A DNA stretch of 64,000 nucleotides from Halobacillus locisalis (GTDB lineage Bacteria; Bacillota; Bacilli; Bacillales; Halobacillaceae): NCBI RefSeq assembly GCF_013694105.1, contig NZ_JACEFG010000002.1, forward strand, positions 248,001 to 312,000. The letters are read 5' to 3'. Made by a program: the position numbers and the translations under genes. The notes beneath the pieces were generated by a model, which worked only from the letters and a program-made list of their open reading frames with translations, made no database searches and had not been told where the DNA came from. This document shows positions 35,086 through 45,803 of the stretch, piece after piece. The stretch's first letter is position 1; every line of letters starts with the position of its first letter.

Positions 35086-38000
35086 ATGCAAAAACATGGA
35101 TATCCAGTTCCACAGGGGTTGTATCATCCAGAGAATGAACACGAAGCTTGTGGTATTGGTGTACTTGCAAATATTGATGGAACGAAATCACATAGCATTG
35201 TAGAAAATGCGATTACGATTTTATGTAACTTGGAGCACCGCGGAGGTCAGTCTGCGGACGTTAGTACAGGAGACGGAGCAGGGATCCTCACTCAAATTCC
35301 TCATCGCTTCTTCCAAAACCAATGTGAAAAAGAAGATATAGAACTGCCTGAGGCCGGGGAATACGGCGTAGGAATGGTTTTCCTTCCAGAAGACCATGAA
35401 ACAAGAATGGAATGCAAGCGTAACTTCGAACGCATCGTACAAGAAGAAGGACAACAGTTCCTTGGTTGGCGTACAGTGCCGATCAATGATTCATTTGTTG
35501 GTGATGATGCTAAGAAAACCAAACCATTTATCCGTCAGGCCTTTATCGCTCCGTCTTCAAAGGTCCAGACTCAAATGGATTTGGAGCGACGTTTATATAT
35601 TATCCGCAAACGTGCGGAAGCAGAAATTGCCAACAAAGAAGGATACGACGACTTCTACATTTGTAGTTTGTCTTCGTCCACGATTGTGTACAAAGGGATG
35701 CTGATTCCGGAACAGTTGGATTCTTTCTATATCGATTTGAACCACCCAGACTTTAAAACAGCCCTTGCTTTAGTACACTCCCGTTTTAGTACAAACACGT
35801 TCCCGAGTTGGAAACGTTCACACCCGAACCGCTATACCATTCACAACGGTGAATTCAATACATTACGAGGTAACGTCAACTGGATGAGAGCGAGGCAAGA
35901 ACTTTGTTCCTCTGAATACTTTAGTGACGAGGATTTAGAAAAACTGTTGCCTGTCATTGATTCTAATGGTAGTGACTCCTCTATGTTCGATAATGCCTTC
36001 GAATTTCTCCATCTCTCTGGACGTTCGCTCTCCCATACAGCGATGATGATGGTGCCAGAACCATGGTCCAATGACGAGACCATCCAGGAAGATAAGAAGA
36101 ACTTCTACGAATACCATAGTTGTCTGATGGAGCCATGGGATGGACCGGCTGCATTAGCCTATACAAACGGAAAGCAAATCGGGGCTTGCCTTGACCGTAA
36201 TGGTTTGAGACCAGCTCGTTATTACGTCACCAAAGGCGGCATGATCGTGCTCGGTTCAGAAGTAGGAGCACTTGATATTTTTGCGGATGACATCTTGTAC
36301 AAAGACCGTCTCCACCCAGGTAAAATGCTGCTCGTCGATCTCGAAGAAGGTAAAATCATTCCCGATGAAGAGATCAAGTTGCAAATTGCCCGTGAACATC
36401 CATATAAAGAATGGATTGAAGAACATAAATTCGATTTAGAAGATCTTCCAGAACCAGTGGATACGTTCCGCCCTGTCGACAACCTAGTCGAACAGCAATT
36501 GGCATTCGGATATACAACAGAAGAATTAAACCGGATTCTTATGCCGATGGTGACAGATAAGAAAGACCCGGTCGGTTCGATGGGATATGATTCTCCACTT
36601 GCGGTGTTATCTAAGAAACCACAGCTATTATATAGTTACTTTAAGCAGTTGTTCGCTCAAGTCACGAACCCGCCGATTGACGCGATTCGTGAGAAGTTGA
36701 TCACGATGGTAGAGACGACCATAGGAGCAGAAGGGAACCTAGTCGACCCTAAGCCGGAGAGCTGCCGACAAATCCGCTTGAAAACACCGATTTTGAAAAA
36801 CGAACAATTGGAGCAATTGCGTCAACAGAATATTGATGGTTTCAAAGCGACTACTTTGTCCGTTTTATTTGATGCGCAAGAAAATCAACTAAAACCAGCG
36901 ATGGACCGTTTGTGCGAAGAGGCGGATCGGAAGGTGGAAGAAGGGACGACTTTGATTATTCTTTCTGACCGTGGTGTCAGTAAAGAAAAAGCAGCGATTC
37001 CTGCTTTACTTGCGGTCTCTGGATTACACCACCATTTGATTCGTCAAGGCACGAGAACGAAAGTCAGTATTCTCATAGAGTCCGGGGAAGCACGAGAGGT
37101 GCATCATTTTGCTACATTGCTTGGTTACGGTGCAGAAGGAATCAATCCGTACCTTGCGTATGAAACCTTTGATGAGATGATCAGTCGTGGAGAACTCCCG
37201 GTCGAATCATTAGATGTTGCTGTGGACACGTATGTCAATGCGGCGACAGATGGAATCATTAAAGTCCTTTCCAAAATGGGGATTTCGACGATACAAAGTT
37301 ACCGTGGCGCTCAAATCTTTGAAGCGGTAGGTATTCATAAAGACGTCATCGATCAATATTTCACTCGTACAGCGTCCCGCTTAGGTGGAATCGGAATAGA
37401 CATTATTGAAAAAGAAGTATTGATGCGTCATGAAGTTGCCTTTAGAGAGCAACGAGGAGGAAATCGCACGTTAGAAGCAGGTGATGACTTCCAGTACCGT
37501 CAAAACGGGGAAGATCACCAGTATAATCCCCAGACGATTGCGACGCTTCAGCATGCATGCCGAAGCAATGATTATGACCTGTTCAAGCAATATTCAAATA
37601 TGCTCACAGATGATAAACAGAATCTTCAATCGTTGAGAGGATTACTCTCCTTTAAGAAACGTCCTTCCATTCCACTTGAAGAGGTTGAATCCGTTGAGGA
37701 TATTACAAGACGATTCAAAACAGGTGCGATGTCTTATGGTTCCATCAGTCAGGAAGCGCACGAAGCACTGGCTGTGGCGATGAACCGTATTGGTGGACGA
37801 AGCAACTCAGGAGAAGGTGGCGAAGACCCGAACCGCTTTACGCCGGAAGAAAACGGTGATTCTAAGCGAAGCTCGATTAAACAGGTGGCTTCCGGACGTT
37901 TCGGTGTATCCAGTCACTATTTGGTCAATGCGGATGAAATCCAGATCAAAGTTGCTCAAGGAGCGAAACCGGGAGAAGGCGGGCACTTACCAGGTAAGAA

Positions 38001-39666
38001 AGTGTACCCATGGATTGCGGAAGTACGTGGCTCAACGCCAGGTGTCGAGTTGATTTCACCACCTCCTCACCACGATATTTACTCGATTGAGGATTTGGCT
38101 GAACTGATTTATAACTTGAAGAACGCGAATCCGAAAGCACGCGTCAGCGTCAAGCTCGTATCGGCGGTTGGTGTCGGAACCATTGCTGCAGGTGTTGCAA
38201 AAGGACGCGCTGATCTTGTATTGATCAGTGGTTACGACGGAGGAACCGGTGCAGCGCCTCGGACAAGCATTAAGCATACAGGCCTACCATGGGAAATCGG
38301 CTTAGCGGAGACCCACCAAACGCTTGTGTTAGACCGCTTGCGTGACCGTATTGTCGTAGAGACAGACGGGAAGATGATGACCGGCCGTGACGTCGTTGTC
38401 GCTTCTTTACTTGGGGCAGAAGAATATGGGTTCTCAACAGCTCCCCTTGTCGTTCTTGGCTGCGTCATGATGCGCGTTTGTCACTTGAACACGTGTCCAG
38501 TCGGGGTTGCCACACAAGATCCAGAGCTTCGTAAGAAATTCACTGGTGAAGCCGATCATTTAGAGAACTTCATGCGCTTCATTGCACAAGAAGCACGTGA
38601 GCTGATGGCTGAACTCGGTTTCCGTACGATCAATGAAATGATTGGCCGTACCGATGTTCTAGAAGCAAATGAAGCGGTCGATCACTGGAAAGCGAAAGGC
38701 GTCGATTTGTCTGCCTTACTTTATCAACCAGATGTACCGGCTGATTATGGTCGTTTTGCAACGAGGAAACAAGACCATGGATTGGATAAGACCCTGGACG
38801 TAGAAGAATTGATTCCGATGTGTAAACACGCGATTGAAACAGGGGAGCCTGTTGAAGGAACCGGATCCATCCGAAACATTCACCGTGTGACCGGTACCAT
38901 TCTTGGAAGTGAGATTACGCGTCGTTGGGGTGAACAAGGTTTACCTGAAGATACGATTCAATTGAAGTTCAAGGGATCGGCTGGTCAAAGTTTCGGTGCC
39001 TTTATTCCGAAGGGACTGACGCTGCGACTCATCGGCGATTCCAATGATTATGTTGGTAAAGGGTTGTCGGGAGGAAAAATCATCGTTCATCCTTCACCGA
39101 AGTCATCGTTCGTACCGGAAGAGAACACGATTATCGGGAACGTTTCGTTCTACGGTGCATCTGGCGGTGAAGCGTATATCAACGGACTCGCAGGCGAACG
39201 TTTCTGTGTCCGTAACAGCGGGGCAGAAGTCGTCGTTGAAGGAATCGGTGATCACGGTTGCGAATACATGACAGGTGGTAAAGTGGTCGTTCTTGGTGGA
39301 ACGGGTCGTAACTTTGCCGCAGGGATGTCCGGAGGAGTCGCTTACGTGCTTGATGAAACGGGGCAATCCTTCGAAACGAAGTGCAATAAGGAGCTTGTGC
39401 TATTGCAGCAGCTATCCGACTCTCAAGAAATTCAAGAGCTATATACTATGATCGAAAAGCACGTCCACTATACAGGAAGTCCGTTAGGTGAACGTATTAT
39501 GAATAATTGGAGCGAGTATGTATCCAAGTTTGTTCGTGTCATTCCACGTGACTACATGACGATGCAAGAGCGTATTAAGAACTTGAAAGATAGCGGTATG
39601 GAGAAATTTGATGCAGAAATGACGGCCTTTGAAGAGCGAAACAAGCCGGTAGAAACCGTAAAATAA
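35086..39666 (+). CDS. gltA: Glutamate synthase (NADPH), large subunit
   Basis: This 1526-residue protein has four domains: class II amidotransferase, central domain, FMN-binding synthase barrel and C-terminal beta-helix. The start is placed at ATG 35086, seven bases after AGGGGG; this gives a 21-residue propeptide before the nucleophile Cys22 (HEACGIGV), as in the family. The 3Fe-4S cysteines are in [15 protein letters not shown]. It transfers the amide of glutamine to 2-oxoglutarate, giving two glutamates, and depends on the small subunit encoded next. A cre and an inverted repeat lie upstream. Confidence 0.97.
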   Translation: MQKHGYPVPQGLYHPENEHEACGIGVLANIDGTKSHSIVENAITILCNLEHRGGQSADVSTGDGAGILTQIPHRFFQNQCEKEDIELPEAGEYGVGMVFLPEDHETRMECKRNFERIVQEEGQQFLGWRTVPINDSFVGDDAKKTKPFIRQAFIAPSSKVQTQMDLERRLYIIRKRAEAEIANKEGYDDFYICSLSSSTIVYKGMLIPEQLDSFYIDLNHPDFKTALALVHSRFSTNTFPSWKRSHPNRYTIHNGEFNTLRGNVNWMRARQELCSSEYFSDEDLEKLLPVIDSNGSDSSMFDNAFEFLHLSGRSLSHTAMMMVPEPWSNDETIQEDKKNFYEYHSCLMEPWDGPAALAYTNGKQIGACLDRNGLRPARYYVTKGGMIVLGSEVGALDIFADDILYKDRLHPGKMLLVDLEEGKIIPDEEIKLQIAREHPYKEWIEEHKFDLEDLPEPVDTFRPVDNLVEQQLAFGYTTEELNRILMPMVTDKKDPVGSMGYDSPLAVLSKKPQLLYSYFKQLFAQVTNPPIDAIREKLITMVETTIGAEGNLVDPKPESCRQIRLKTPILKNEQLEQLRQQNIDGFKATTLSVLFDAQENQLKPAMDRLCEEADRKVEEGTTLIILSDRGVSKEKAAIPALLAVSGLHHHLIRQGTRTKVSILIESGEAREVHHFATLLGYGAEGINPYLAYETFDEMISRGELPVESLDVAVDTYVNAATDGIIKVLSKMGISTIQSYRGAQIFEAVGIHKDVIDQYFTRTASRLGGIGIDIIEKEVLMRHEVAFREQRGGNRTLEAGDDFQYRQNGEDHQYNPQTIATLQHACRSNDYDLFKQYSNMLTDDKQNLQSLRGLLSFKKRPSIPLEEVESVEDITRRFKTGAMSYGSISQEAHEALAVAMNRIGGRSNSGEGGEDPNRFTPEENGDSKRSSIKQVASGRFGVSSHYLVNADEIQIKVAQGAKPGEGGHLPGKKVYPWIAEVRGSTPGVELISPPPHHDIYSIEDLAELIYNLKNANPKARVSVKLVSAVGVGTIAAGVAKGRADLVLISGYDGGTGAAPRTSIKHTGLPWEIGLAETHQTLVLDRLRDRIVVETDGKMMTGRDVVVASLLGAEEYGFSTAPLVVLGCVMMRVCHLNTCPVGVATQDPELRKKFTGEADHLENFMRFIAQEARELMAELGFRTINEMIGRTDVLEANEAVDHWKAKGVDLSALLYQPDVPADYGRFATRKQDHGLDKTLDVEELIPMCKHAIETGEPVEGTGSIRNIHRVTGTILGSEITRRWGEQGLPEDTIQLKFKGSAGQSFGAFIPKGLTLRLIGDSNDYVGKGLSGGKIIVHPSPKSSFVPEENTIIGNVSFYGASGGEAYINGLAGERFCVRNSGAEVVVEGIGDHGCEYMTGGKVVVLGGTGRNFAAGMSGGVAYVLDETGQSFETKCNKELVLLQQLSDSQEIQELYTMIEKHVHYTGSPLGERIMNNWSEYVSKFVRVIPRDYMTMQERIKNLKDSGMEKFDAEMTAFEERNKPVETVK

Positions 39667-39685
39667 TTTCGGAAGGAGCGATTTG

Positions 39686-41173
39686 ATGGGAAAGTCGACT
39701 GGATTTATGGAGTACGAACGTCAAGCGATACGAGAAAGAGATCCGGCCCAGCGAACGAAAGACTGGGATGACTACACACTTCCCCTTTCGGAAGAGGAAG
39801 TACAAGAGCAAGGGGCGCGCTGCATGGATTGCGGCGTTCCGACTTGTCACTCTGGAATGGAGATTAAAGGTGTTACGACGGGGTGCCCTGTCTATCACCT
39901 GATCCCTGAGTGGAATGACTTAGTGTACCGTGGGCAATGGAAAGAAGCCTTGGAAAAAGAGCACGAAATGAATAACTTCCCTGAATTTACAGGCTTCGCA
40001 TGTCCTGCGCCATGTGAAGGGGCATGCGTGTTGGGAATCAATGAGCCACCTGTCGCAATCCGCAGTGTAGAGCGATCTATTATTGAAAAAGGATTCGCCG
40101 AAGGATGGGTCGTACCTGAGCCACCTGAAACGCGTACAGGGAAAAAGGTGGCTGTCGTCGGATCCGGACCTGCTGGATTAGCGGCCGCTGCCCAACTGAA
40201 TAAAGCTGGTCACTCCGTTACGGTATATGAGCGTAACGATCGTGTCGGCGGACTTCTAACGTACGGCATTCCAGAAATGAAGTTGCCTTATTCTGTTGTC
40301 GAGCGTCGTGTGAAGATTCTTGAAGAAGAAGGCATTCGTTTCCAAACCAATACGGAAGTAGGGCGCAATTACCCTGTCTCCCGTCTTCAAGAGGAGTATG
40401 ACTCTGTTGTTTTGTGTGGAGGAGCGACCATTCCTCGAAATATCGAAGCAGAAGGTCGTAGCTTGAAAGGCATTCACTATGCGATGGACTTCCTTCATTC
40501 AAACACGAAGAGCTTACTCGATTCGGATCACCAGGATGGTGACTATATCAGTGCAAAAGATAAGAACGTCATCGTTATTGGTGGCGGAGACACAGGGACA
40601 GACTGTATGTCAACGTCTATGCGCCACGAATGTAAGAGTCTTGTTCAATTCGATATTTATGATAAAAAAGGGTCCACACGTGATAATGAAGTGAACCCTT
40701 GGCCCCAGTACCCGATCATTCACCGTGTTGAGTACGGTCAAAAAGAAGCGGAAGCAACATTCGGAAAAGACCCACGTGCCTATGCCGTCATGACCAAGAA
40801 ATTCGTCGGTGATGAAAAAGGCCGTGTGAAAGAAGTGCATACGATTGATGTCGCTTTGTCTTATGATGAGAAAGGCAACAAAGTCCGCACAGAAATTCCT
40901 GGAACTGAAAAAGTTTGGGAAGCGGATCTTGTTCTGCTTGCGATCGGCTTCAGTGGACCTGAGCAGGATTTGATCGAGAAACTGGGCGTTGAAACAACCG
41001 TCCGCACAAACGTTGCTGCGCAATACGGAAAATACACAACGAATGTAGACGGCGTATTTGCTGCCGGAGACATGCGTCGTGGTCAAAGTTTGATCGTCTG
41101 GGCGATCAACGAAGGCCGTGAAGTGGCACGTGAATGTGACCGTTACATGATGGGATCAACTCAGTTACCATAA
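39686..41173 (+). CDS. gltB: Glutamate synthase (NADPH), small subunit
   Basis: This 495-residue flavoprotein passes electrons from NADPH through FAD and two 4Fe-4S clusters to the large subunit. The cluster cysteines are in GARCMDCGVPTCHSG and FACPAPCEGACVLGI. FAD- and NADPH-binding Rossmann motifs are VAVVGSGPAGLAAAAQL and VIGGGDTGTDC. The start is ATG 39686, seven bases after GGAAGGAG, and the gene follows gltA by 19 bp. The two form the standard gltAB operon; a terminator follows. Confidence 0.97.
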   Translation: MGKSTGFMEYERQAIRERDPAQRTKDWDDYTLPLSEEEVQEQGARCMDCGVPTCHSGMEIKGVTTGCPVYHLIPEWNDLVYRGQWKEALEKEHEMNNFPEFTGFACPAPCEGACVLGINEPPVAIRSVERSIIEKGFAEGWVVPEPPETRTGKKVAVVGSGPAGLAAAAQLNKAGHSVTVYERNDRVGGLLTYGIPEMKLPYSVVERRVKILEEEGIRFQTNTEVGRNYPVSRLQEEYDSVVLCGGATIPRNIEAEGRSLKGIHYAMDFLHSNTKSLLDSDHQDGDYISAKDKNVIVIGGGDTGTDCMSTSMRHECKSLVQFDIYDKKGSTRDNEVNPWPQYPIIHRVEYGQKEAEATFGKDPRAYAVMTKKFVGDEKGRVKEVHTIDVALSYDEKGNKVRTEIPGTEKVWEADLVLLAIGFSGPEQDLIEKLGVETTVRTNVAAQYGKYTTNVDGVFAAGDMRRGQSLIVWAINEGREVARECDRYMMGSTQLP

Positions 41174-41177
41174 GTAT

Positions 41178-41219
41178 AAAAAGGAACCTTCGGCATAAGT
41201 CGAAAGGTTCCTTTTTTCA
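41178..41219 (+). terminator. Terminator of gltAB
   Basis: AAAAAGGAACCTT and AAGGTTCCTTTTTT form a stem with a T run. Confidence 0.92.
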
Positions 41220-41286
41220 TAAGTTTGTTTATTTCTTCTCATAATAAGGAAAAGGATAATAAATCATAAAAAGAGGGTGAATAGGA

Positions 41287-41355
41287 ATGATTCGAACTAT
41301 ACTTATGATTATTGGTCTCATTGTTGTTATTGGCTTTATCCTCAGTCTTCTCTAG
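41287..41355 (+). CDS. Very small membrane peptide (22 residues)
   Basis: ATG 41287 follows AGAGGGTGA and starts a 22-residue peptide, almost all of it one hydrophobic helix (IRTILMIIGLIVVIGFILSL). It is too short for usual gene finders. Strong terminators on both sides (41178-41219 and 41372-41407) show that this 70-codon-scale interval is its own transcription unit, which argues for a real gene. Candidate roles are a membrane-protein regulator or a type I toxin. No antisense RNA can be identified by eye. I do not recognise the family. Confidence 0.6.
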   Translation: MIRTILMIIGLIVVIGFILSLL

Positions 41356-41371
41356 ATTCACCACCGTTTGT

Positions 41372-41407
41372 CAGGCTTTCCTTCTCATAAAGGAAAGCCT
41401 TTTTTAT
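41372..41407 (+). terminator. Terminator of the small peptide gene
   Basis: AGGCTTTCCTT and AAGGAAAGCCT form a perfect 11 bp stem followed by a T run. Confidence 0.93.
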
Positions 41408-41435
41408 TTTCTTTCATTTATGAAACAATCGAGCT

Positions 41436-41604
41436 GTTTCCGTTCTAACGTTTAATGCTTGAAGGGGCGGGAACTCACTCGCTTTCCGCGGGCATGTGGT
41501 GAGCTTCCTCAGGCTTCGCCTTGCGGGATCTCACCAATCATGTACACCCCACAGGAGTCTCGCGAGTTCCCGCCCCTTCTTACTTTTGTAAGAAAAACGG
41601 AAAC
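41436..41604 (-). repeat. Alpha-type palindromic repeat (minus orientation)
   Basis: Outer ends GTTTCCGTT and AACGGAAAC enclose GGGGCGGGAACTCACTCGC through GCGAGTTCCCGCCCC. It shares CATGTGGTGAGCTTCCTCAG and CTTCGCCTTGCGGGATCTCA with the copy at 13223. Confidence 0.88.
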
Positions 41605-41641
41605 ACTTGATTAGTTCGCTTAACCAAATCCATCTGCCTAG

Positions 41642-41817
41642 GGTTCGTTCATTTCCACAGGGATGGGGTGGTGGTGTTGAAACGACGAGACTCCCGCGGG
41701 AGAAGGGCTCAGGCAAGACCCCACAGGGAGTGCAAACGACCGAGGAGGCTTGCCGGCTCCCCCGCAGGAAAGCGAGTTGTTTCAACACCACCCCCTAACC
41801 TTTATTGGTAACGAACC
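41642..41817 (-). repeat. Beta-type palindromic repeat (minus orientation)
   Basis: Outer ends GGTTCGTT and AACGAACC enclose GGTGGTGTTGAAACGACGAG through TTGTTTCAACACCACC. It follows the alpha copy by 37 bp, forming an alpha-beta pair in the same order as at 13.2 and 55.5 kb. No gene is seen in the surrounding 450 bp. Confidence 0.88.
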
Positions 41818-41914
41818 CCGCATTTACTCAAACATATAAGCAGGATTTCCCAAATGGATGAGGAATATAGAGGGAGGGTTAGGATACAAAAAACGCTTAG
41901 GGGAGTGGAGGAGA

Positions 41915-42637
41915 ATGCTTGAATCCGTCGACCTTTCTTTGAAGATGAAAGATAAAAAGCAATACAAAAAAGAGTTGAAACAAACTCAATTGGAATTAGT
42001 TCGCTTACAACGCTTGCTATTCGATCACCAATTAGGATGTCTGATCGTATGTGAAGGGTGGGACGCGGCAGGGAAAGGAGGCGCAATCAAACGTTTGACT
42101 AGCGGCCTTGACCCACGTGGCTTTGAAGTCCATGCCATTGGTGCGCCGTCATCCAATGAAAAGCGGCATCATTACCTTAAGCGTTTTTGGACGAAGCTGC
42201 CACCATACGGAAAGATAGGCGTATTCGATCGCTCGTGGTACGGGCGGGTACTTGTAGAGAGAGTAGAAGAGCTAGCTACTGATTCAGAGTGGCGCAGAGC
42301 TTATGATGAAATCAATGAATTCGAACAACTGCTTGTCCATGATTACTACGTGTTGATTAAGTTGTGGTTCCATATCTCGAACGAAGAACAGCTGAGGCGT
42401 TTTCAGGAACGACAAAAGGATCCATTGAAACAGTGGAAAATCACCGACGAGGATTGGAGAAACCGGTCTAAGTGGGAAGCATACGAAAAAGCCGTAGAGG
42501 ACATGATCGACAAAACGTCTACCGCAGAAAGTCCATGGCATGTGATCGAAGGAGAAGACAAACACTATGCCAGGGTCAAAACGAATCAAACGGTCATTCG
42601 CGCAATCAAAGAAAGAGTAAATCAGCAGTCGCCTTAA
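41915..42637 (+). CDS. ppk2: Polyphosphate kinase 2 family protein
   Basis: The PPK2-family enzyme has about 240 residues and transfers phosphate between polyphosphate and nucleoside (di)phosphates. The Walker A motif is GWDAAGKGGAIKRL and the lid/Walker B region is FDRSWYGRVLVERV; the conserved KLWFHISNEEQLRRF also fits. This is the single-domain form that usually makes GTP or ATP (or ADP) from polyphosphate. The start at 41915 follows GGAGG closely (alternative at 41858 lacks a site). It lies 45 bp upstream of the dipeptidase gene, so the two may be cotranscribed. Confidence 0.92.
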   Translation: MLESVDLSLKMKDKKQYKKELKQTQLELVRLQRLLFDHQLGCLIVCEGWDAAGKGGAIKRLTSGLDPRGFEVHAIGAPSSNEKRHHYLKRFWTKLPPYGKIGVFDRSWYGRVLVERVEELATDSEWRRAYDEINEFEQLLVHDYYVLIKLWFHISNEEQLRRFQERQKDPLKQWKITDEDWRNRSKWEAYEKAVEDMIDKTSTAESPWHVIEGEDKHYARVKTNQTVIRAIKERVNQQSP

Positions 42638-42682
42638 TACTTAAGGTGACATGCTATACTAACCGTAAGGAGGATGATACGT

Positions 42683-44038
42683 ATGAAAGGATCAATAGAG
42701 TTACATAAAGACAGGTTCATCGAAGAGTTGATCGAGTTTTTGAGAATCCCAAGTATTTCGGCTCTATCTGAGCACAAAGAAGACGTTCAAACAGGAGCCA
42801 AATGGGTCGCGGACTCATTGAAATCAATCGGTATGGAGAATGTGGATGTAATCGAAACGGATGGACACCCGATTGTGTATGGAGACTGGTTACACGCAGA
42901 GGGAAAGCCGACGGTTCTTGTGTATGGCCACTATGATGTACAGCCTGCCGACCCACTTGATTTATGGGAGACGCCTCCCTTTGATCCGGTCGTACGCGAT
43001 GGTAAAATCTTCGCACGCGGGGCAACCGATGATAAGGGCCAGCTTTTCTTGCATATCAAAGCGATCGAACTGTTGATGAAAGAGAATGGGAAGCTTCCGG
43101 TTAATGTGAAATTCTGTATCGAAGGGGAAGAGGAAGTGGCGAGTCCTAACCTCGTTCCGTTTATCGAACAGAATCAGGAAAAACTCTCGAATGATGCCGT
43201 CGTAATCAGCGATACGTCCTTCATCGAAAAAGGACTCCCGGCCATTTGTACATCACTAAGAGGAGCACTAGCTATGGAGTTGCAAGTGAAGACGGCCAAT
43301 TCGGACTTGCATTCCGGCACCTATGGAGGGGGCGTACCGAATTCGATTCATGCGCTTGTTCAATTGCTCGATTCGATGCGTCATGAAAATGGTCAAGTAG
43401 CGATTGATGGCTTTTATGAAGGCGTGCCGGAGCTGACAGATGAATTGCGAGCGGAAGTCGCTAAAGTGCCGTTCAATGAAGATCAGGTGAAGAAGGACTT
43501 GGAACTTGATGAGCTGTTCGGTGAGGAAGGGTTCAGCTTCCATGAACGCGTCGGCATCCGCCCGACACTCGAGATCAATGGCATTACAGGTGGATTCCAA
43601 GGAGAAGGGTTGAAGACGATTGTACCGAAAGAAGCGAGTGCAAAAATAAGCTGCCGCCTCGTCGGTGATCAAAACCCTGGGGACATTTACGCGGCGATTG
43701 AGAGGCATGTAGAAGCCCACAAACCAACAGGAACAAGCGTATCCCTTCATCAATACATTCAGGCGAACCCTATCGCCATCGATTCAGCCAATCCGATGAT
43801 TCAAACGGCTGCAGATGCTTACGAAGAAGTTTACGGAGTGCGTCCACTGTTCCCGAAAGAGGGAGGATCGATTCCGATTGTCGAAGTGTTCAGTCGCGTG
43901 CTTGATTCGCCGGTTGTCTTGATGGGCTTCGGATTACCATCGGAAAACCTGCATGCACCAAACGAGCATTTCCATTTGGAGAACTTTACGAAAGGGATCG
44001 AAACGGTTTGTAACTATTTCCGCCGTTTAAGTGAATAA
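42683..44038 (+). CDS. M20-family metallopeptidase (dipeptidase)
   Basis: This 451-residue zinc peptidase is related to carnosinase-like dipeptidases. Metal ligands and catalytic residues are in VYGHYDVQPAD, RGATDDKGQ and EGEEEVASPN (catalytic base and zinc Glu), with the last His in LHAPNEHFHLEN. A dimerisation insert occupies about residues 190-340. It probably cleaves cytoplasmic dipeptides. The start at 42683 has AAGGAGG nine bases upstream. A terminator follows. Confidence 0.92.
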   Translation: MKGSIELHKDRFIEELIEFLRIPSISALSEHKEDVQTGAKWVADSLKSIGMENVDVIETDGHPIVYGDWLHAEGKPTVLVYGHYDVQPADPLDLWETPPFDPVVRDGKIFARGATDDKGQLFLHIKAIELLMKENGKLPVNVKFCIEGEEEVASPNLVPFIEQNQEKLSNDAVVISDTSFIEKGLPAICTSLRGALAMELQVKTANSDLHSGTYGGGVPNSIHALVQLLDSMRHENGQVAIDGFYEGVPELTDELRAEVAKVPFNEDQVKKDLELDELFGEEGFSFHERVGIRPTLEINGITGGFQGEGLKTIVPKEASAKISCRLVGDQNPGDIYAAIERHVEAHKPTGTSVSLHQYIQANPIAIDSANPMIQTAADAYEEVYGVRPLFPKEGGSIPIVEVFSRVLDSPVVLMGFGLPSENLHAPNEHFHLENFTKGIETVCNYFRRLSE

Positions 44039-44049
44039 ACAAGGTGATG

Positions 44050-44098
44050 AACAGCATGAACTCAGCTAGGAAAATCTGATTTCATGCTGTTTTTTATT
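44050..44098 (+). terminator. Rho-independent terminator
   Basis: AACAGCATGAA and TTCATGCTGTT pair, with further weaker pairing inside the loop, followed by a T run. Confidence 0.85.
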
Positions 44099-44199
44099 TT
44101 ATGAATCCTAAGACTAACAATCTGTCTGTTTTTGTAAGAATTTTGGCAGTAAAATGATAGAATAGGAATATACATGAGGAAAGGAAGTGCAACCCTTCA

Positions 44200-45156
44200 A
44201 TGGAAACGACTAAACTAAAACCCAGGTCGGTCGGAGAGAACTTAGATAAGACCTTCAGCCTGGCGAAAACACATTTCAAGTCTTATTTCATCATCCTTCT
44301 ACTACTGATGGGCCCAGGATTTCTCATCAACTACATATTTCTATTCTTAGGTGGCGCCAACGTGATCAAAGGAACAACAGAAGGTGGTTTCTTCGCTTCC
44401 TTAGACAACGATACCCAAGCGACAGGAGTCCAGCAGTTTGTCTTAGAAAACTTGGGGAGCGGAATGGAATTACTCTTCGTAGTCCTCACCGGTCTGGCTA
44501 GCTTTATTCTTATTCCGATGGCCCACGCTTCTGTTCTGATCGGTACGACAAAAGGAATGAAAAATGAATCCTGGACCGTATCTGAAGTTATAAAAGGCGC
44601 CTTCTCAAGGTTTTGGCCATTAATCGGAAGCAGCCTGTTATTTGGTGTGATCGTAACAATAAGTCTTACCGCAGGACTTCTGTTTGTCGTGTTTGCTGGT
44701 TTTGGTACGGCTTCAGGTGGCAGTGCCGTGGGAGCTATTATTTTGGGTGTGATGTTCTTACTAGCCGTCGTAGCCCTTGCCATCTTTTTCACAATTAAAC
44801 TAGGCTTCTTCTTTGCATCGGTTACCTTTGAAAAAGTAGCTCCAGGCTTCTCGAAGAGTTGGAAGCTTACAAAAGGCCGTTTCTGGCCTACGTTTGGATT
44901 CTTTGCCGTCGTCATCATCATCAATATTTGCATCTCTTTCCTTCTCGAAGGTATAGCGTCATTCGCCTTAGGCACGAGTGTGCTTTCAACCGTACTGATG
45001 AATCTGTCTAGTATCATTACTACATTGTTCCTGATGGTCGGGTATGCCGTCTATTATACGGATCTGAGGACGCGTAATGAGGCGAGTAATATAAGAGATA
45101 TGATTTCTTCCTACAAATCGGATGATGAGGCTGTTCCTTCATCAACGGATCGGTGA
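44200..45156 (+). CDS. Multi-pass membrane protein heading the MoxR-DUF58 cluster
   Basis: This 318-residue protein has about six to seven hydrophobic segments and a cytoplasmic N-terminus (LKPRSVGENLDKTFSLAKTH). The N-terminal phrase and spacing resemble the membrane domain family linked to glycerophosphodiester phosphodiesterases (YciC/DUF975-like), where it scaffolds the membrane. The stop overlaps the start region of the DUF4129 gene, so it is the first gene of a tight operon with the DUF4129, DUF4350, MoxR and DUF58 genes. Function unknown. Confidence 0.72.
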   Translation: METTKLKPRSVGENLDKTFSLAKTHFKSYFIILLLLMGPGFLINYIFLFLGGANVIKGTTEGGFFASLDNDTQATGVQQFVLENLGSGMELLFVVLTGLASFILIPMAHASVLIGTTKGMKNESWTVSEVIKGAFSRFWPLIGSSLLFGVIVTISLTAGLLFVVFAGFGTASGGSAVGAIILGVMFLLAVVALAIFFTIKLGFFFASVTFEKVAPGFSKSWKLTKGRFWPTFGFFAVVIIINICISFLLEGIASFALGTSVLSTVLMNLSSIITTLFLMVGYAVYYTDLRTRNEASNIRDMISSYKSDDEAVPSSTDR

Positions 45157-45161
45157 GTCGG

Positions 45162-45803
45162 ATGAGTCAGCCGAGTGATGCGAGGGAAGAGTTCGAGAAA
45201 ATTCTCAATCAAGACGAATACCAGGCTTATAACGAAAACGCTGAAGGTCCTTTTCAAAAGTGGAGAGAGGCGGTCGGAGAATGGTTCAACAATCTGATCG
45301 AATCGTTGTTCCCGAATGCTTCCATCAACTCACCAGGTGCAGAAGGGCTTCTCTATTTTTTCGGAATCATTGGTGTTGGTCTTCTCATTTTTCTTATTGT
45401 CCGTTTAAGTAAAGCGACAAACAATCAGGCTGAACTGAAAAAAAGAAATCCCATTGCGCATAGTAGTCAATTGGGATGGTCGTACCAGCAGCACTTGGAG
45501 GAATCAGAGCGTCTAGAGAGCCGGGGAGAGACCCAAGAGGCGGTACGTCATTTATTTCTAGCTTTGCTTCTCTATTTTGACGAACAGGAGTGGATTTCGG
45601 CTCAAGTGTGGAAATCGAACGGAGATTACTACGAGGAGTTGCAGAAGGTGAAACGTTCGGTAGCAAAAGACTTTCAAGACGCGGCCCTCTTATTTGAGCG
45701 CGTCGTGTATGGAAAGCAAGCCATCAACCAAACGCACTATCAAGCGTTTCGTCAAAAAGTCACGACCTTGATCAACCTCTCTCATGGGAAGGTGGGATCG
45801 TGA
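45162..45803 (+). CDS. DUF4129 domain protein
   Basis: About 213 residues are encoded, starting at ATG 45162 (GGTGA upstream; GTG 45153 is an alternative). A single membrane segment (LLYFFGIIGVGLLIFLIV) follows an amphipathic region. The C-terminal part is the DUF4129 domain, helical, with conserved WSYQQHLEESERL and LFLALLLYFDEQEW. DUF4129 is regularly found with MoxR, DUF58 and transglutaminase-like proteins in membrane complexes. Its stop overlaps the next gene by TGATG. Confidence 0.82.
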   Translation: MSQPSDAREEFEKILNQDEYQAYNENAEGPFQKWREAVGEWFNNLIESLFPNASINSPGAEGLLYFFGIIGVGLLIFLIVRLSKATNNQAELKKRNPIAHSSQLGWSYQQHLEESERLESRGETQEAVRHLFLALLLYFDEQEWISAQVWKSNGDYYEELQKVKRSVAKDFQDAALLFERVVYGKQAINQTHYQAFRQKVTTLINLSHGKVGS

